In this document: piece after piece, positions 9,071 to 20,671 of the stretch
Position numbering within the stretch: the first letter of the stretch is position 1
Layout: each line of letters begins with the position of its first letter
DNA from: Ophiura sarsii
Lineage: Eukaryota; Echinodermata; Ophiuroidea; Amphilepidida; Ophiuridae
Direction: 5' to 3'
Length of the DNA stretch: 64,000 bases
NCBI GenBank assembly: GCA_035610835.1
Contig: CM069450.1
Coordinates: forward strand, 27,215,503 to 27,279,502
Notes under the pieces: model-generated
What the model saw: the letters and a program-made list of their open reading frames with translations, nothing else
Told to the model about the DNA's origin: nothing
Database searches by the model: none
Program-made: the position numbers and the translations under genes

Positions 9071-10683
9071 TAGTGAATAGATTTGGTTGGTGTCATAGTA
9101 TTATTTGGGAAGAATGAAGGATATTGTAATGGAATTGGAGTTAAATGGTTTTGAAATTATTCATATAAATGCTATATTTGAGGATTATTCAGTAAGTGTT
9201 ACCTCTTACTTCACAAATTAGCGATTATACAAGCCAATTGATGACATTGTGGATGATTGAAGTTTTAAATGTCATCTATAAAATCATAGTAGATCGGTCT
9301 GAATACTCATTGTACTTTTTGGGATATGCAGTAAAAACTAAACTTCCATTTAGTGTGACGGAAACAGGTAAAAAACAGCCAAATGTTTCTTAAGTGCCAT
9401 GTATTGGCCAATTCTAAAAACAAAATGTACCTATTGGTCAATTACAATCATGGTAAGTTCCAAATATCTCTTGAACAGGATTTAAACAATACAAGCGAAT
9501 GATTTCTTGGTGGAAAATGCCTTCTAATTAGCCAGAACCAGACCAGGACAAGCATCAAAGTAACCCTACCCTAGAGAATCACTGCAAAAGTCATATTTGC
9601 TTGTAATAGGAACTAAGAGGTCTTCATTATACAGGAATAAATGGATATATTTCAAGTTTCTCGAAAATATATATTTTCTATCATTGTCTACCTGATTATC
9701 TATTCTAAATATAAATAAATATTCTAGCATATAAGGAAAAATAGTGAAGTTAACATTCGAGGCAGCAATCGGGCTTTCTATGTACCAACGAACTTTTGAC
9801 TGAATATTTGTTTTTTAGTATGCTAAATAAACGCGTGTCATTTCATTTGAGTTGATACTATAATATTTTCAAGCTAAAAAGGTTCATATTGCTTCAATCT
9901 GATGTACACATGATATTATAAAGTTATATTCAGAAATCATGTATTGTTTTGTATTGTCAGTTTTTAAATGGGGTGGTTATACCTGAGCATACGATACGGA
10001 GAGAAAACGAAAAAACATGTATTTATGTTTGGGGTAATTGTCTGTGTTTGTTGTCCAAAATTTCTCTCTGGCTTTGATTGCATCATGACAAAAGTGAAAG
10101 AGGTATCAATTAGCATTTGTTATAAATGTGCAGCTATGATTCAGATTTATAATCATGAAAAATGTAGTGGTGCTGATATTCATATTAGCGATGTTATGTG
10201 TGTGGAGGTAGAACTTTTTTAGTTGGATTGGACAAGAAATAATGGGACAATATCTGTAGGATATAAACAAAGTGTATGATGTTCTTTTGCTGAGCAATGT
10301 TTATTATGCACACATACAACAATTTTACTATTAAAATATTTGTATTTTGTTCATTAACAATGACATTGCAAGGATATATCAACTCTGTGATTATTATGGA
10401 GTGCTATAGTTTAGTCAGTTCCAAATTGGCGAAAACTGTTTACCTAAGTGAATGAATTCGGAAGAGTAAGCTTTCTAACGTTTGCATCTTTTTTGTCTTG
10501 TTTCCAAAAAGCGTTCTTATAGTCTAGAATTACTTGTTTGCGCGGATTGATAATAGTCAAATATATCTTGCTCTGTTGGAACTAATTAAACTATAGCTTA
10601 TAAACATATTTTAAATCATTCTGTTTATATGAACAATATTGCAATTGAAAACAATTGTTATACTACAAGTAAAACAAATGATG
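9071..10683. other. AT-rich non-coding stretch
   Basis: No coding exon, RNA gene or repeat was recognised. Short open frames here (for example around 9970-10220) have no domain signature or splice context that I can defend. Confidence 0.5.
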
Positions 10684-10871
10684 AAGGTATATTATGTGAT
10701 CTTTCCAGGGAATACCCTCAACATCGAATACAAAAAATGGAAGCAGTTTTCCTTGTGGATTTACATTTCTGATCATAAATTGTACATACATGCCAAGTTA
10801 CAGGGCGATACGATTCTACTTTCTAAAAAAAATAGAGGGCGCTCTCTGGAAAATATCACATAATATACCTT
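10684..10871. mobile_element. TTAA-type MITE, copy 1 (188 bp)
   Basis: It begins AAGGTATATTATGTGATC and ends ATCACATAATATACCTT, so the termini are inverted repeats. Inner arms contain TTTACATTTCTGATCATAAA, CCAAGTTACAGGGCGATACG and AGAGGGCGCTCTCTGG. The same blocks occur in the 24837-25210 copy. TTAA follows on the right; the left side reads ATGA, probably a decayed TTAA. Confidence 0.85.
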
Positions 10872-12084
10872 TAATATTGTAGTCAAATTGTCACGATGGA
10901 CCACAGTCATGCTTAACACCAGTTGATAAGTTAAGTTCTGTATAATAGCATAGATAGAATGTTGGTTTTTATTTGTAGATGGTTATGTTTTATGACGGTT
11001 TGGGATTTCACAGGCACTGTAACTGGCATTTCTAAAATGACAACCCCCCCCCCCCCCCAAAAAAAAAAAGTTGTGTATGCCTCGGCGCATAGACCTACGC
11101 GGCGTAGCTCATTTCACATACTAATGCGGGCACGCTTCTGAGACAGTCTATTTTCTTTGTTTAGGTTGAAAAAACATTGTTTTAATAATCATGTTTGGTA
11201 ACGATATATAATGTTTGTCTACATATTGGTAGGGTTTGTCTGTTTTTTGGAATCTTTAAGGCGAAATTTGTGGGTAGTTATTTAAAATGTGTGTCTTTTG
11301 TGGTTCGAAGCAAAATGAAGATTGAACTGTGAGAAATGACAATTTAAAGTGTGTGATCATATTTTTAGGCTCTTAATTTAAAATGTTATTTATTACTGCA
11401 AAGAACATTAGCAAATTTAAATTTGAGGATTGGAATACAATTCTGAGGAAGGAATTGAAATTAAAATCAAGGGTAGGGCAATATAGAAAAAACTCTTGCA
11501 GGGTTATATTCTAAATAGCCACAATGATGCTTCGATTGCTTCAAAAGTTTAACAGAGCAATCAGTATAATTGGGATGTGTGTTTTGTAATATTAAATTCA
11601 GTGTTTTAACGGTACAATTTTAGGAATTGTGATCAAGTATGAAATGCTTTTTAGTGTGAAATTTGGTTCACAGATTTTGTTGAGCCGTACATATTGCCAT
11701 TGTATTTGTCATTTCTGTTCAAGTTGTGGTAAATTGAAGCTCTTTCTTGCTAGTTATTGTTATTGCTTTAATTGATCAAATCTGCCAGATTCTAAATATA
11801 AATAAACATAATTGCATTCAAAGTTGCAAAGCTTCATACAGAGCATAATTAAGTGTAAACTCCTAGTAGGGTTGTTGGCAATGTAAGTACAGGGGAGAAA
11901 ATGGGTCAAAATTTACAAAGGACATAATTAATCATCATTGTGTGAAATGTAAAACATGATTATTTAATTTGAAGTAGTAGTACTAATGGTTCCCTGGCGG
12001 ATGCATGTAGGGTAACTTTTAAATATAATTGTGTTAATTTGCATATCGTTCATATATGAGTTCTTGTTTAGTAGTAGGTTCCAT
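10872..12084. other. AT-rich non-coding stretch with one C run
   Basis: It holds C and A runs at about 11043-11070. No gene, RNA or MITE was recognised. The right edge leads into a minisatellite. Confidence 0.5.
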
Positions 12085-13685
12085 GCTGCTATCAGGGGTA
12101 GCTCAGGTAGTTTATCAATGCTGCTATCAGGAGTAGCCCAGGTAGTTTATCAATGCTGGTACCAGGGGTTGCCCAGGTTGTTTTTCAATGCTGCCATCAA
12201 GAGTAACTGAGGTAGTTCATCAATGCTTCTATCAGGGGTAGCTCAGGTAGTTTATCAATGCTGCTATCAGGGGTAGCTCAGGTAGTTTATCATTGCTGCT
12301 ATCAGGAGTAGCCCAGGTAGTTTATCAATGCTGGTACCAGGGGTTGCCCAGGTTGTTTTTCAATGCTGCTATCAAGAGTAGCCAAGGTACTAGTAGTTTT
12401 TATAAATGCTGCTATCAGGGGTAGCTCAGGTAGTTTATCAATGCTGCTATCAGGAGTAGCCCAGGGACTAGTAGTTTATCAATGTTGCTATCAGGAGTAG
12501 CCCAGGTAGTTTATCAATGCTGGTACCAGGGGTTGCCTAGGTTGTTTTTCAATGCTGCCATCAAGAGTAACTGAGGTAGTTCATCAATGCTACTATCAGG
12601 GTAGCTCAGGTAGTTTGTCAATGCTGGTACCAGGGGTAGCCCAGGTTGTGTATCAATGCTGCTATCAAGGGTAGCTCAAGTAGTTTATCAATGCTCCCAT
12701 CAGGGGTAGCTCATGTAATATATCAATGCTGCCGCCAGGGGTACCTTACGTAGTTTAGCAATGCTGCCATCATCATAGGTAGTTATTAATGCTGCCATCA
12801 GGGGTACCTCATGTAGTGTATCAATGCTGCTATCAGGAGTAGCTGAGGTAGTGTATCAATGCTGCTATCAAGGGTAGCCAAGGTAGTTTATCAATGCTGC
12901 CAACAGGGGTAGCTCAATTAGTTTATCAAGGCTCCCATCAGGGGTAGCACAGGTAATTTATCAATGCTGCCGTCAAAGGTAGTTTACGTAGTTTAGCAAT
13001 GCTGCCATCATGGGGAACTCAGGTAGTTATCAATGCTGCCATCATGGGTAGCTGAGGTAGTTATCAATACTGCTATCAGGGGTAACTCAGGTAGTTTATC
13101 AATACTGCTAGCAGGAGTAGCTGAGGTAGTTTATCAACGCTAGTACCAGGGGTAGCCCAAGTAGTTTATCAATGCTGCCATCAGGGGTAGGTCAGGTAGT
13201 TTATCAATGCTGTTATCAGGAGTATCTCATGTAGTTTATATATGCCAGTATCAGGGGTAGCCTAGGAATTTATCAATTCTGCCATCAGTGGTAGCCCTGG
13301 AAGTTTCTCAATGATGCTATCAGGGTTAGCTCAATAAGTTTAGCAATGCTGTTATCCGGGGTAGCTGAGGTAGTTTATCAATGCTGCTATCAGGGGTAGC
13401 TGAGGTAGTTTATCAATGCTGCTATGAGGAGTAGCCCAGGTACTAAGTAGTTTATCAATGCTGCCATCAAGAGTAACTGAGGTAGTTTATCAATGCTGCT
13501 ATCAGGGGTAGCTCAGGTAGTTTGTCAATGCTGGTACCAGGGGTAGCCTAGGTTGTTTATCAATACTGCTATCAAGGGTAGCTCAAGTAGTTTATAAATG
13601 CTGCCATCAGGGGTAGCTCATGTAATATATCAATGCTGCCGCCAGGGGTACCTTACGTAGTTTAGCAATGCTGCCATCATGGTTA
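12085..13685 (+). repeat. 35-bp minisatellite, ~45 copies
   Basis: The consensus CAATGCTGCTATCAGGGGTA followed by GCTCAGGTAGTTTAT is repeated for 1.6 kb. Variation is orderly: CTGGTACC for CTGCTATC, GTTGCCCAGG for GTAGCTCAGG, and CTAGTAGTTT insertions. A higher-order block of a few units recurs (compare 12090-12400 with 12390-12600 and 13440-13680). There is no continuous open frame, so it is not a protein repeat. Confidence 0.95.
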
Positions 13686-14345
13686 ACTCTCGATAAACTC
13701 AGTTTATCATTATTAACACTGTTTTTCGGTCGAAAATCATTGTTTATTGATAAACACAGTTTATCTAATTGAAAAATAGTTTTTCGAGCGAAAAAGAGTG
13801 TTTATCGATAAACTGTTTTTCAATTTGATAAACTGAGTTTATCAATAAACAATGAATTTATCGATAAACTGAGTTCATCGATAACAGTGTTTATCGACTG
13901 ATAAACCGTGTTTATCTAATGTTTAATGTATAATAATTCAATAAACACTGTTTATCTGTCGAACAATGTCTTTCGAACTCAGTTTATCAAATTATCTCAG
14001 TTTATCAAAAAACAATGTTTTATCAAAAAACAATGTTTTTCGAACTCAGTTTATCAAATTGAAACAGTTTTTCGCTCGAAAAACAGAGTTTATCAATCGA
14101 TAAACTCAGTTTATCAAATAATAATTCGATATACACGATAAACTCTGTTTTTTCGAGCGAAAGTGTATATCGATCGAGAAAAACTGTGTTTTTCAAGCGA
14201 AAAACAGTGTTTATCGATAAACTCAGTTTATAGATAAACACTGTTTTTTCGCTTGAAAAACATAGTTTATTTCGATAAACTCAGTTTATCGGTCGAGTTT
14301 ATCGGCGATAAACAGTTCATCGACTGATACACTGTGTTTATCGAA
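13686..14345. repeat. Self-complementary GATAAAC/GTTTATC satellite
   Basis: The array is built from GATAAACTCAGTTTATC, GATAAACACTGTTTATC and the variant CGAAAAACAGTGTTTTTCG in many permutations. Almost every unit is its own reverse complement, so either strand can fold into a chain of small hairpins. It follows the 35-bp minisatellite with no unique sequence between. Open frames over it are artefacts. Confidence 0.9.
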
Positions 14346-15018
14346 TTTGTTTACATTAAGCTTGCCATAGTCGTGTCAGTTAAGATTTGGCAAATCGATT
14401 GAGATTGGCACCAATTGAACAGACCCTGTTTTGCGGTTTGTGAGCACTCAAATATCAACACTTGATCTATAGTGAGCTCAGAACAATCAGCAAAAATTAG
14501 ATGTTTGGTAAAATGAAGCTGAAGAACCATCTTTTTCAACACATTCAGTGAGTGAAGTCAGCGACTAATTGTGTATTTTTTAATATTTTGTTTCTAAAAT
14601 AGGTATGGACAAATGGAGCGGTCAGCTTCATTTTCTTACAAACTCATTTTTGCTGAACAGTCTATACATTTGGTTTTTTTCTGGGGGCATTTTTTACATT
14701 GAATCTTGGTTGTCACCATTGGGCACTAAATGCTTTCTTTAGAAATAAAGGTCCAAGGGATGCATCAATTACAGTGGAATTGTGGAATATTGCATTACCA
14801 ACTTATTCACCATGTAATTGGTGTATGCATAGAACCTTCACACACCTAAAATCTACCATACTGATTTTGATTGTTTTTTCAGGATACAGACAAGACTATT
14901 CCAAGTTCAAGGTGAAGATCAATTACAAGATCCTTTTATGACAAACACATAAAAAATGAATACAAAACATTTTAGTAAAATGGGTTATCATTTTTTAATT
15001 TGTTTTGTTTTATTTCCA
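14346..15018. other. Non-coding stretch, no gene seen
   Basis: AT-rich sequence with short open frames only. No domain, tRNA or terminal repeat was recognised. Confidence 0.5.
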
Positions 15019-15020
15019 TA

Positions 15021-15226
15021 TAGGGTAAAGTTGCCAGTTTTCGGTCAGCGCCTATTTTTGGTCACTTTTGCCCAAATCGTATAGTTGCATCGTCGTCGCC
15101 ATTTTAAAGCAATACAGGGCATCGACTATGCGTCAGTTTATAACGACAAGGTCATTTTCATTACACAATTTGGGCGAAAGTGACCGAAAATAGGCACTGA
15201 CCGAAAACTGGCGACTTTATACCCTA
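15021..15226. mobile_element. TA-flanked MITE (206 bp)
   Basis: It begins TAGGGTAAAGTTGCCAGTTT and ends with the near reverse complement AAACTGGCGACTTTATACCC TA. The arms run about 57 bp, including TTCGGTCAG.GCCTATTTT.GGTCACTTT. TA dinucleotides at 15019-15020 and 15227-15228 fit a Tc1/mariner-type target. The inside has no coding capacity. Confidence 0.8.
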
Positions 15227-17215
15227 TATCCAATTACATTAACAACAATCAGACACTTCAAAAGTTCATTCACCATCTTATTTTAATCATACTAAGATTA
15301 TACATTGTTAAATATTCAATTATTGACATTATCCCATATTCTCGACCTCTTTTTAATAGTGTGTTAAATTCTACTTGCAATAATATGTTATAATGCACTT
15401 ATCAATGGCATCCCCGGCCCCGGGGATAGCGGGGATTAGGGCCGGGACGTCCAAATTGCCCATGTGACGTCCCGGGTACAATCGTGTACGGTCCCCGCAG
15501 GGCCGGGCACCATTTTTTGTACGTCCCCGCTACAGTCCCGGCCCCCTTGGCCGGGACAAAGTGTACAGTCCCGGCCACCCATTTCCCAGGACAAAGTATT
15601 CACCCAGCTACAGTCCCAAGGTCGCTTATTTCTTTTTGCAACAATAACTGAATGCATTTCTATGTGTTCCCTATGTGTTATTATTAGGCTTATTTCGTCA
15701 AGCGCATCGCATCTCTAGTTTATTTATAGCAAGCGCCCGGGGTGTACATTTGTGTACCTTAGCGATTGTTTAAAACAGTTTGACACCGTAATTCTCATGC
15801 CTGTAATTCAGTTTAAGCCCTGATGCCCATCGGTGGTATGATCATCAGATCTAGGAACAGCCCCAGAGAGCTTGTAATGACATGGCAACATCCTCAGCAA
15901 TTATTCATTAAAAGCCTCTTTTTTTTAAAATTCAGTGGAAACTCATTAACACAAAATCTGTGATAGCACCAAATTCAGGATATAACACAAAGCTGCTTTC
16001 GAAAAATCGTGGACAAAAATAAATAAACAATACATGCACGGTCAAGGTTTACATTGTATTTGACATGAAAGGTACCGTTATGAATTATAATATAAACATG
16101 CATTACATTTGAAGAATCCAGCCTATGAGATCATCTACGTCACACAATTATGTGTAGTATTAGTCTTAGAGGTCGACCATAATTTTTGCCATTTACAGAT
16201 ACGTACAAAGCGTACATAGCAGGCGGTAAAAATATACCCTAAGCCAGGGTCAGGAGTTCATCAAAGTTTGCGATTCTCACAAAAAGATTATGCAAGAATT
16301 TATGGATTCTTTTCCATTCAAATAATGTGTTTAGACAGATTATCTACGAAAATCAATTTGGATTCTCGCAACTTAACCGGCAGGAATCTTAGCGAGAATG
16401 AATTCTCGGATTCTCATTGAATTTCTGACCCTGCTAAGCGGACGTAATTAAAATGGCCATCTTGAGAGGCAGGCACTTTTTTATCAAGCCATTAATTTTC
16501 ACCATTTATTGTGTAGGTAACTCGAGGTGTGGGGAGGGGGGTGGGGGGGGGGGGGGGGGGGTAAAAATGTATGTACGCTATGTATGTATGTGGAAATGGC
16601 GATCATTTTGGACGACCCATTCCTCAGGTTTTTTCAACAGAAAAAACAGTCACATTTCTCATTTTTATTTGTCAAGCGACAATTATCCGGGAATCAAGTT
16701 TCCTGCGATTCTTGATCAATCTTGGAGTTCGTGTTTCCAAGCCTGTCTGTAGACTGGTAGTTATTGTCTTTTGGACTGAACATATCCGCCATTGTCTGAT
16801 AATGATACCTGTAAGCCAAACAAATTGAAGGAAAATAAAAGAGAAATAAAAACTGGGTTAATATTTTATTCAAGTCACAAATATTGCTAGTCATCAATTT
16901 AACTTGACTGTTGACATTAGTGCTGTTTACCGTGTGCCCCTCACTCATTAATGATTTGATGAAGTCTTGTAGTTTTAGTGTACCAACCTAGGTGCAAACG
17001 TGCAACTGTGTAATGTACCATTCATCTTATAATATGCCCTATTCATCAAATCTGTCAGCACAAATGATGAGCTTCCGTACATTTGCGACTTTGAGCATAA
17101 CAATTCTGTTAACAAAATTGTCGGTGGGGCGATGCTTTCAGTAGCGTGCGCAAAAGGGGGGGCGTGATGGCCACGGAATGTCAATTTGTTAACCTCTTTT
17201 TTTTAACTGCAATTT
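15227..17215. other. Non-coding stretch with a GC-rich block and a G run
   Basis: The block 15410-15620 is strikingly GC-rich, with repeated GTCCCGGCC, GGGCCGGGAC and GTCCCCGC motifs in both orientations against an AT-rich background. A G-rich run lies at about 16528-16561. No exon or RNA gene was recognised. Open frames in the GC block lack splice or domain support. Confidence 0.5.
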
Positions 17216-17217
17216 TT

Positions 17218-17312
17218 TGAGACCGTGCAAAATGTTGTGACCGTGCGATTATGCGTGACCGTGCACATTTTTTTGACTGAGCAAAATGTTGTGACCGTGC
17301 ACAATTTTTGAT
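17218..17312 (+). repeat. Short TGACCGTGCAAAATGTTG tandem repeat
   Basis: Units containing GACCGTGC and AAAATGTTG or ATTTTTTTGACTGAGC repeat about five times with period near 19-35. It sits inside poly-C/T-rich repeat sequence. Confidence 0.6.
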
Positions 17313-17407
17313 CCTACCCCCCACCCCCACACTTACATGAAATTCATGAGGTTACTGCAAAAAAAATGGGGCTACCTTTTACTATTTTTTTGGGGTGCTT
17401 GTCAGCT

Positions 17408-17545
17408 ATCAGGACCTCAACCCCCCCCCCCCCCCCCCCCCCCCACCCCAAATTCAAAAGGGTCAGGGGACGCCCCTGGGTTCATGTTATTAATCATACA
17501 AATTTCCAAGTGTCTGTGTTGGCTTGTAATAAACATGAATAAATT
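17408..17545 (+). repeat. Duplicated C-run repeat, copy 1
   Basis: GGACCTCAAC, a C run, ACCCCAAATTCAAAAGGGTC, then ACGCCCCTGGGTTCATG and TTTCCAAGTGTCTGTGTTGG. It is nearly identical to 18617-18742, apart from C-run length. Confidence 0.85.
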
Positions 17546-18289
17546 TGGAGACCTATTATTGAATTTGAATATTGACAAATCAACATCATCACTGTTGAAG
17601 CTTGACTTACCAGGGTCTTACCAAGCCAGATTGTACAGGTTTCATGTCGTCAAGCTGAATATTGCTGAGAGGGTTCCTTGGTTGGACATTCATTGGTAGA
17701 GTTGTCAGCTCCTTCCACTTTGAAATGCAGAGTACACCAGATGGTTGATCCCACTATTACAGAAAACACAAGAAAACAAATCCACTTCATTAATATAAGG
17801 CCAATTAAAATAATATACTTGTTTCTCGTCCCTGCCCTCACCAATTTGTTTAAGATTGTCAAATATTTTTGTTATTTTTGTTATTTCCTCTTTATAAAGT
17901 TTGTTTTATCAATTGTTGGGATAAAAGAGATGATAAGGAGTGCTTAAATAAATTACCAAATTTATCATATTGTGTTGTTCAGTTGTTGTTTATTTCAAAA
18001 TGGCCGGTGAAGGTGAGTTTGTGTTTTATTTTTAACCATGTTTTAATAAAAATAATTCAATTTAAATAAAAAAATCCAATTTAAATTTAAAAATCCAATT
18101 CAACTTGTCTGAAAACGGGCCTGAACACTTTTACTAGCTCTTATTTTCAAAGCAATCAAATAGATAGAGAACGTTGAAGGACAACTTTGAGTCTCCAAAA
18201 ATGAGGTTGGGTCATTTGGATACATTAAATATTAAAATTAGTGACGCCGACTGTCCGTCTACTCTATGCATCGTCCGTCATTTGCTATA
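17546..18289. other. Non-coding stretch, no gene seen
   Basis: AT-rich sequence. A minus-strand CTG|GTAAGTCAAG donor-like site lies near 17605, but no matching exon was recognised. Confidence 0.4.
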
Positions 18290-18440
18290 ATCAAAACAAA
18301 GCATTCTCGATCAAATCGTATACGATTCCTCAATGTCCCAAGCGACTGGGGCATATCGTGCGTGACCGCATCAATCACGATGGCAATGGCGCAGTAAAAC
18401 CGGAAGATGTGACGTACTTATAAACAAATAAGTAATTGAC
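18290..18440 (+). repeat. Duplicated segment with CGTATACGATTCC, copy 1
   Basis: It shares ATCGTATACGATTCC, GCGACTGG.GCATATCGT, GCGCAGTAAAACCGGAAGATG, TAAACAAATA and TTGACCAAT with 18810-18965. Divergence is moderate and no frame is shared, so it is a non-coding duplicate. Confidence 0.75.
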
Positions 18441-18616
18441 CAATTGTGGCCCTTATCAACAAGACCCCACTCTGCGTGATTGGACAATTATGTAAGTTCA
18501 TTCATGTTTATTCAGGTCACGTAGGATCGCATTGTGACGTGGTTGTCAAGGGCTTATCACGCTGCATTCAAAATATGGATGAACGCTGGCGTGACTAGAA
18601 TAAACGTTTTGATCGA

Positions 18617-18742
18617 GGACCTCAACCCCCCCCCCCCCCCCACCCCAAATTCAAAAGGGTCAGGGGACGCCCCTGGGTTCATGTTATTAATCATACAAAT
18701 TTCCAAGTGTCTGTGTTGGCTTGTAATAAACATGAATACATT
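18617..18742 (+). repeat. Duplicated C-run repeat, copy 2
   Basis: It matches 17408-17545 base for base over most of its length, from GGACCTCAAC through TAATAAACATGAAT. The C run is shorter here. Confidence 0.85.
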
Positions 18743-18809
18743 TGAGAATTCTTTCTTTTGATTATACATGTATGTAGATCATATATATTCATCCCTATAA
18801 TCAACAACA

Positions 18810-18965
18810 AAAAATTGTCGATCACAGCGTATACGATTCCCATGCGACTGGTGCATATCGTAGTAATAAAACGCGTCATTCCAGATGACAAGGGAGGGCG
18901 CAGTAAAACCGGAAGATGTGACATGTAAACAAATAGGCCTAGGTAGGCTTTTTAATTGACCAATA
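18810..18965 (+). repeat. Duplicated segment with CGTATACGATTCC, copy 2
   Basis: A diverged copy of 18290-18440. The two copies and the two C-run copies are interleaved (order 17.4, 18.3, 18.6, 18.8 kb), which suggests one compound segment duplicated and then altered by indels. Confidence 0.7.
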
Positions 18966-19797
18966 GGACGGCGCGGACATACGGGCACTTTGAGTTATTT
19001 TTAGCAAATTTGCTTGGCAACCGGTGTTTCAAAAGCAAAACATTCCATGCACGCACTCAACGCAGACGATTACGCACTTGATTTGCAGTAGGCGCAATGT
19101 ACCTTAGGCTTAATTGATTGATCTGCGCAAGTTGTTTTTGTTTTTACCGGCATTTGATTGTTTTCACCGGCATGACATAGGTCCGCCCCAACCTATTGCA
19201 GACCTAGCCGCCCTAATCAACAAGACCCCACGCCATGCTGGGACTGTTTTGGAACGCACTGCATGTAAAAATTGTAAGGACACGCTCAACCTGTGTAAAT
19301 TGTAATGAACGTAAGCGCTCGGATCATGATGCTGTGATTGAAAAATTTGTGTTTTGATTATAGCTCTGAATACCAGCTCTCTGTGTGTGTTTGTGGGAGA
19401 GCTATGGAATAAAATAAAAGCATATGAGTTGACAGTTGACATTCGACATCGCAGGTGATCAAATTAGATCATCAATTTTGTTTGTTGTACTTTTCTGAAT
19501 GTATAACATTTCAAGAAATACTGACTTGAAATGAATTTTGTCCGCCCTATTCCAGCTATAGATATAATTTAGCTACACGTAAATTCGGCGACGTACGCCT
19601 AGATTGTCTATCCCCCGGTAAACAAATGAAAAGGTCAACAACAACAAATTTACAAAAAAAGTAAGCTTATTTGAAAGAAAGCATCATTTGATAATTCTAG
19701 GAATGATTTATAGGCCAACAATTCCAACATACAGAATTACGTATTCGTAGGTTGGGCAACTCATGCAACCATCATAAAACCCGTGAAAACTACTTAC
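18966..19797. other. Non-coding stretch, no gene seen
   Basis: GC content is slightly higher than in neighbouring regions. No supported exon, though this could hold intron of the candidate minus-strand gene at 19798-19893. Confidence 0.4.
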
Positions 19798-19893
19798 TTC
19801 ATTCGACATTTTTGTTGGTTCAGCGAAATATTCCTCTGTACTTTCCTCTACAACTCGCCGAAATTCAGCTTCGATCGATGGGCAATGAAACAT
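19798..19893 (-). CDS. Possible first coding exon, unknown protein
   Basis: On the minus strand an ATG at 19893 opens 32 codons ending MSNE, followed exactly at a codon boundary by GTAAGTA, a strong donor. The peptide begins MFHCPSIEAEFRRVVEE and continues STEEYFAEPTK; it is acidic and hydrophilic and not recognised. About 230 bp upstream on this strand lie two CACGTG boxes. No second exon could be identified downstream. A chance open frame next to a chance donor is the main alternative. Confidence 0.3.
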
Positions 19894-20111
19894 GACATGA
19901 CACTCCCAATCCGAAAATGTATTGAAATGGATCGGGGCTTGCAGTTGTCAACTTTCACTGCTAATATTAACATCGAGTCAGTAATACAATGTAACAATAA
20001 CAACAAGATATTGTGATCTTTTATTAAATACAGTCTTGGTTCCGCTCGAAAAATAACGCTGCCATTTTTTATTACCGATTATTGATAATTTAGAGAAACG
20101 AGACGTCCAGT

Positions 20112-20139
20112 CACGTTACCAGTCACGTGGTATCACGTG
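20112..20139. promoter_or_regulatory. Paired CACGTG E-boxes (CLEAR/USF-like)
   Basis: CACGTG at 20124-20129 and 20134-20139, spaced by 10 bp start to start (about one helical turn), with a related CACGTT at 20113-20118. The first reads GTCACGTGG and the second ATCACGTGA, close to the sites bound by USF, MITF and TFEB family bHLH-zip factors. It lies upstream of the minus-strand ATG at 19893. A promoter role is inferred. Confidence 0.4.
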
Positions 20140-20670
20140 ATTTTGACAGTATTTTGCAAGTTGGCGATTTGACTCGCGCAAAGGCTCATGGGGTACTACC
20201 GGAATCTTCTCTATGTACAAACAATGTCATGGTATTAACCGGAGGTAAAACTGTTAGCATGTTTATTTGCTTTATGGCTTTTAACATTCCATGTAATTTC
20301 ATTCCATGTAATTTATTTGTAAAGCTGAATATTCCATTAGACTTTAAGGGGGTGATGGTTGTAGAATAAAATACCAGCAAAAAACTTCGCATAAATACCG
20401 ATAACCCCCCCCCCCCCCCCCCCAAACTTTGCCCACCCAACCCAAAAGATATACCATGGCAGGTAGTAAGCTCGCAATTCTTACTACATGTACAACCTGC
20501 CATGGAATGGACCGGGGAATGGATATTAGACTCGCCTTGAGGCTAATAAAAATTCCACCTGAACCCAACATCCAACAGTCCCACAACTTAGAATAATGGT
20601 GAATCCCTAATATAGTGTATACCGGGGCCTGGTACCGAGGTTAATATAGGTCACACCCCCTGTGTATAGA
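20140..20670. other. Non-coding stretch with a C run
   Basis: A pure C run lies at about 20405-20423. The words CATTCCATGTAATTT and CATGGCAGGTAGTA..TACAACCTGCCATGG form small repeats. No gene was recognised. Confidence 0.45.
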
Positions 20671-20671
20671 G

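Noticed and set aside
12085..13685. Regular repeat resembling a CRISPR array
   Set aside because: Units are contiguous 35-mers with no unique spacers, in animal DNA; it is a minisatellite.
13926..14241. Two ~70-codon frames rich in I, K, N, S and F
   Set aside because: They are readings of the self-complementary GATAAAC satellite on both strands.
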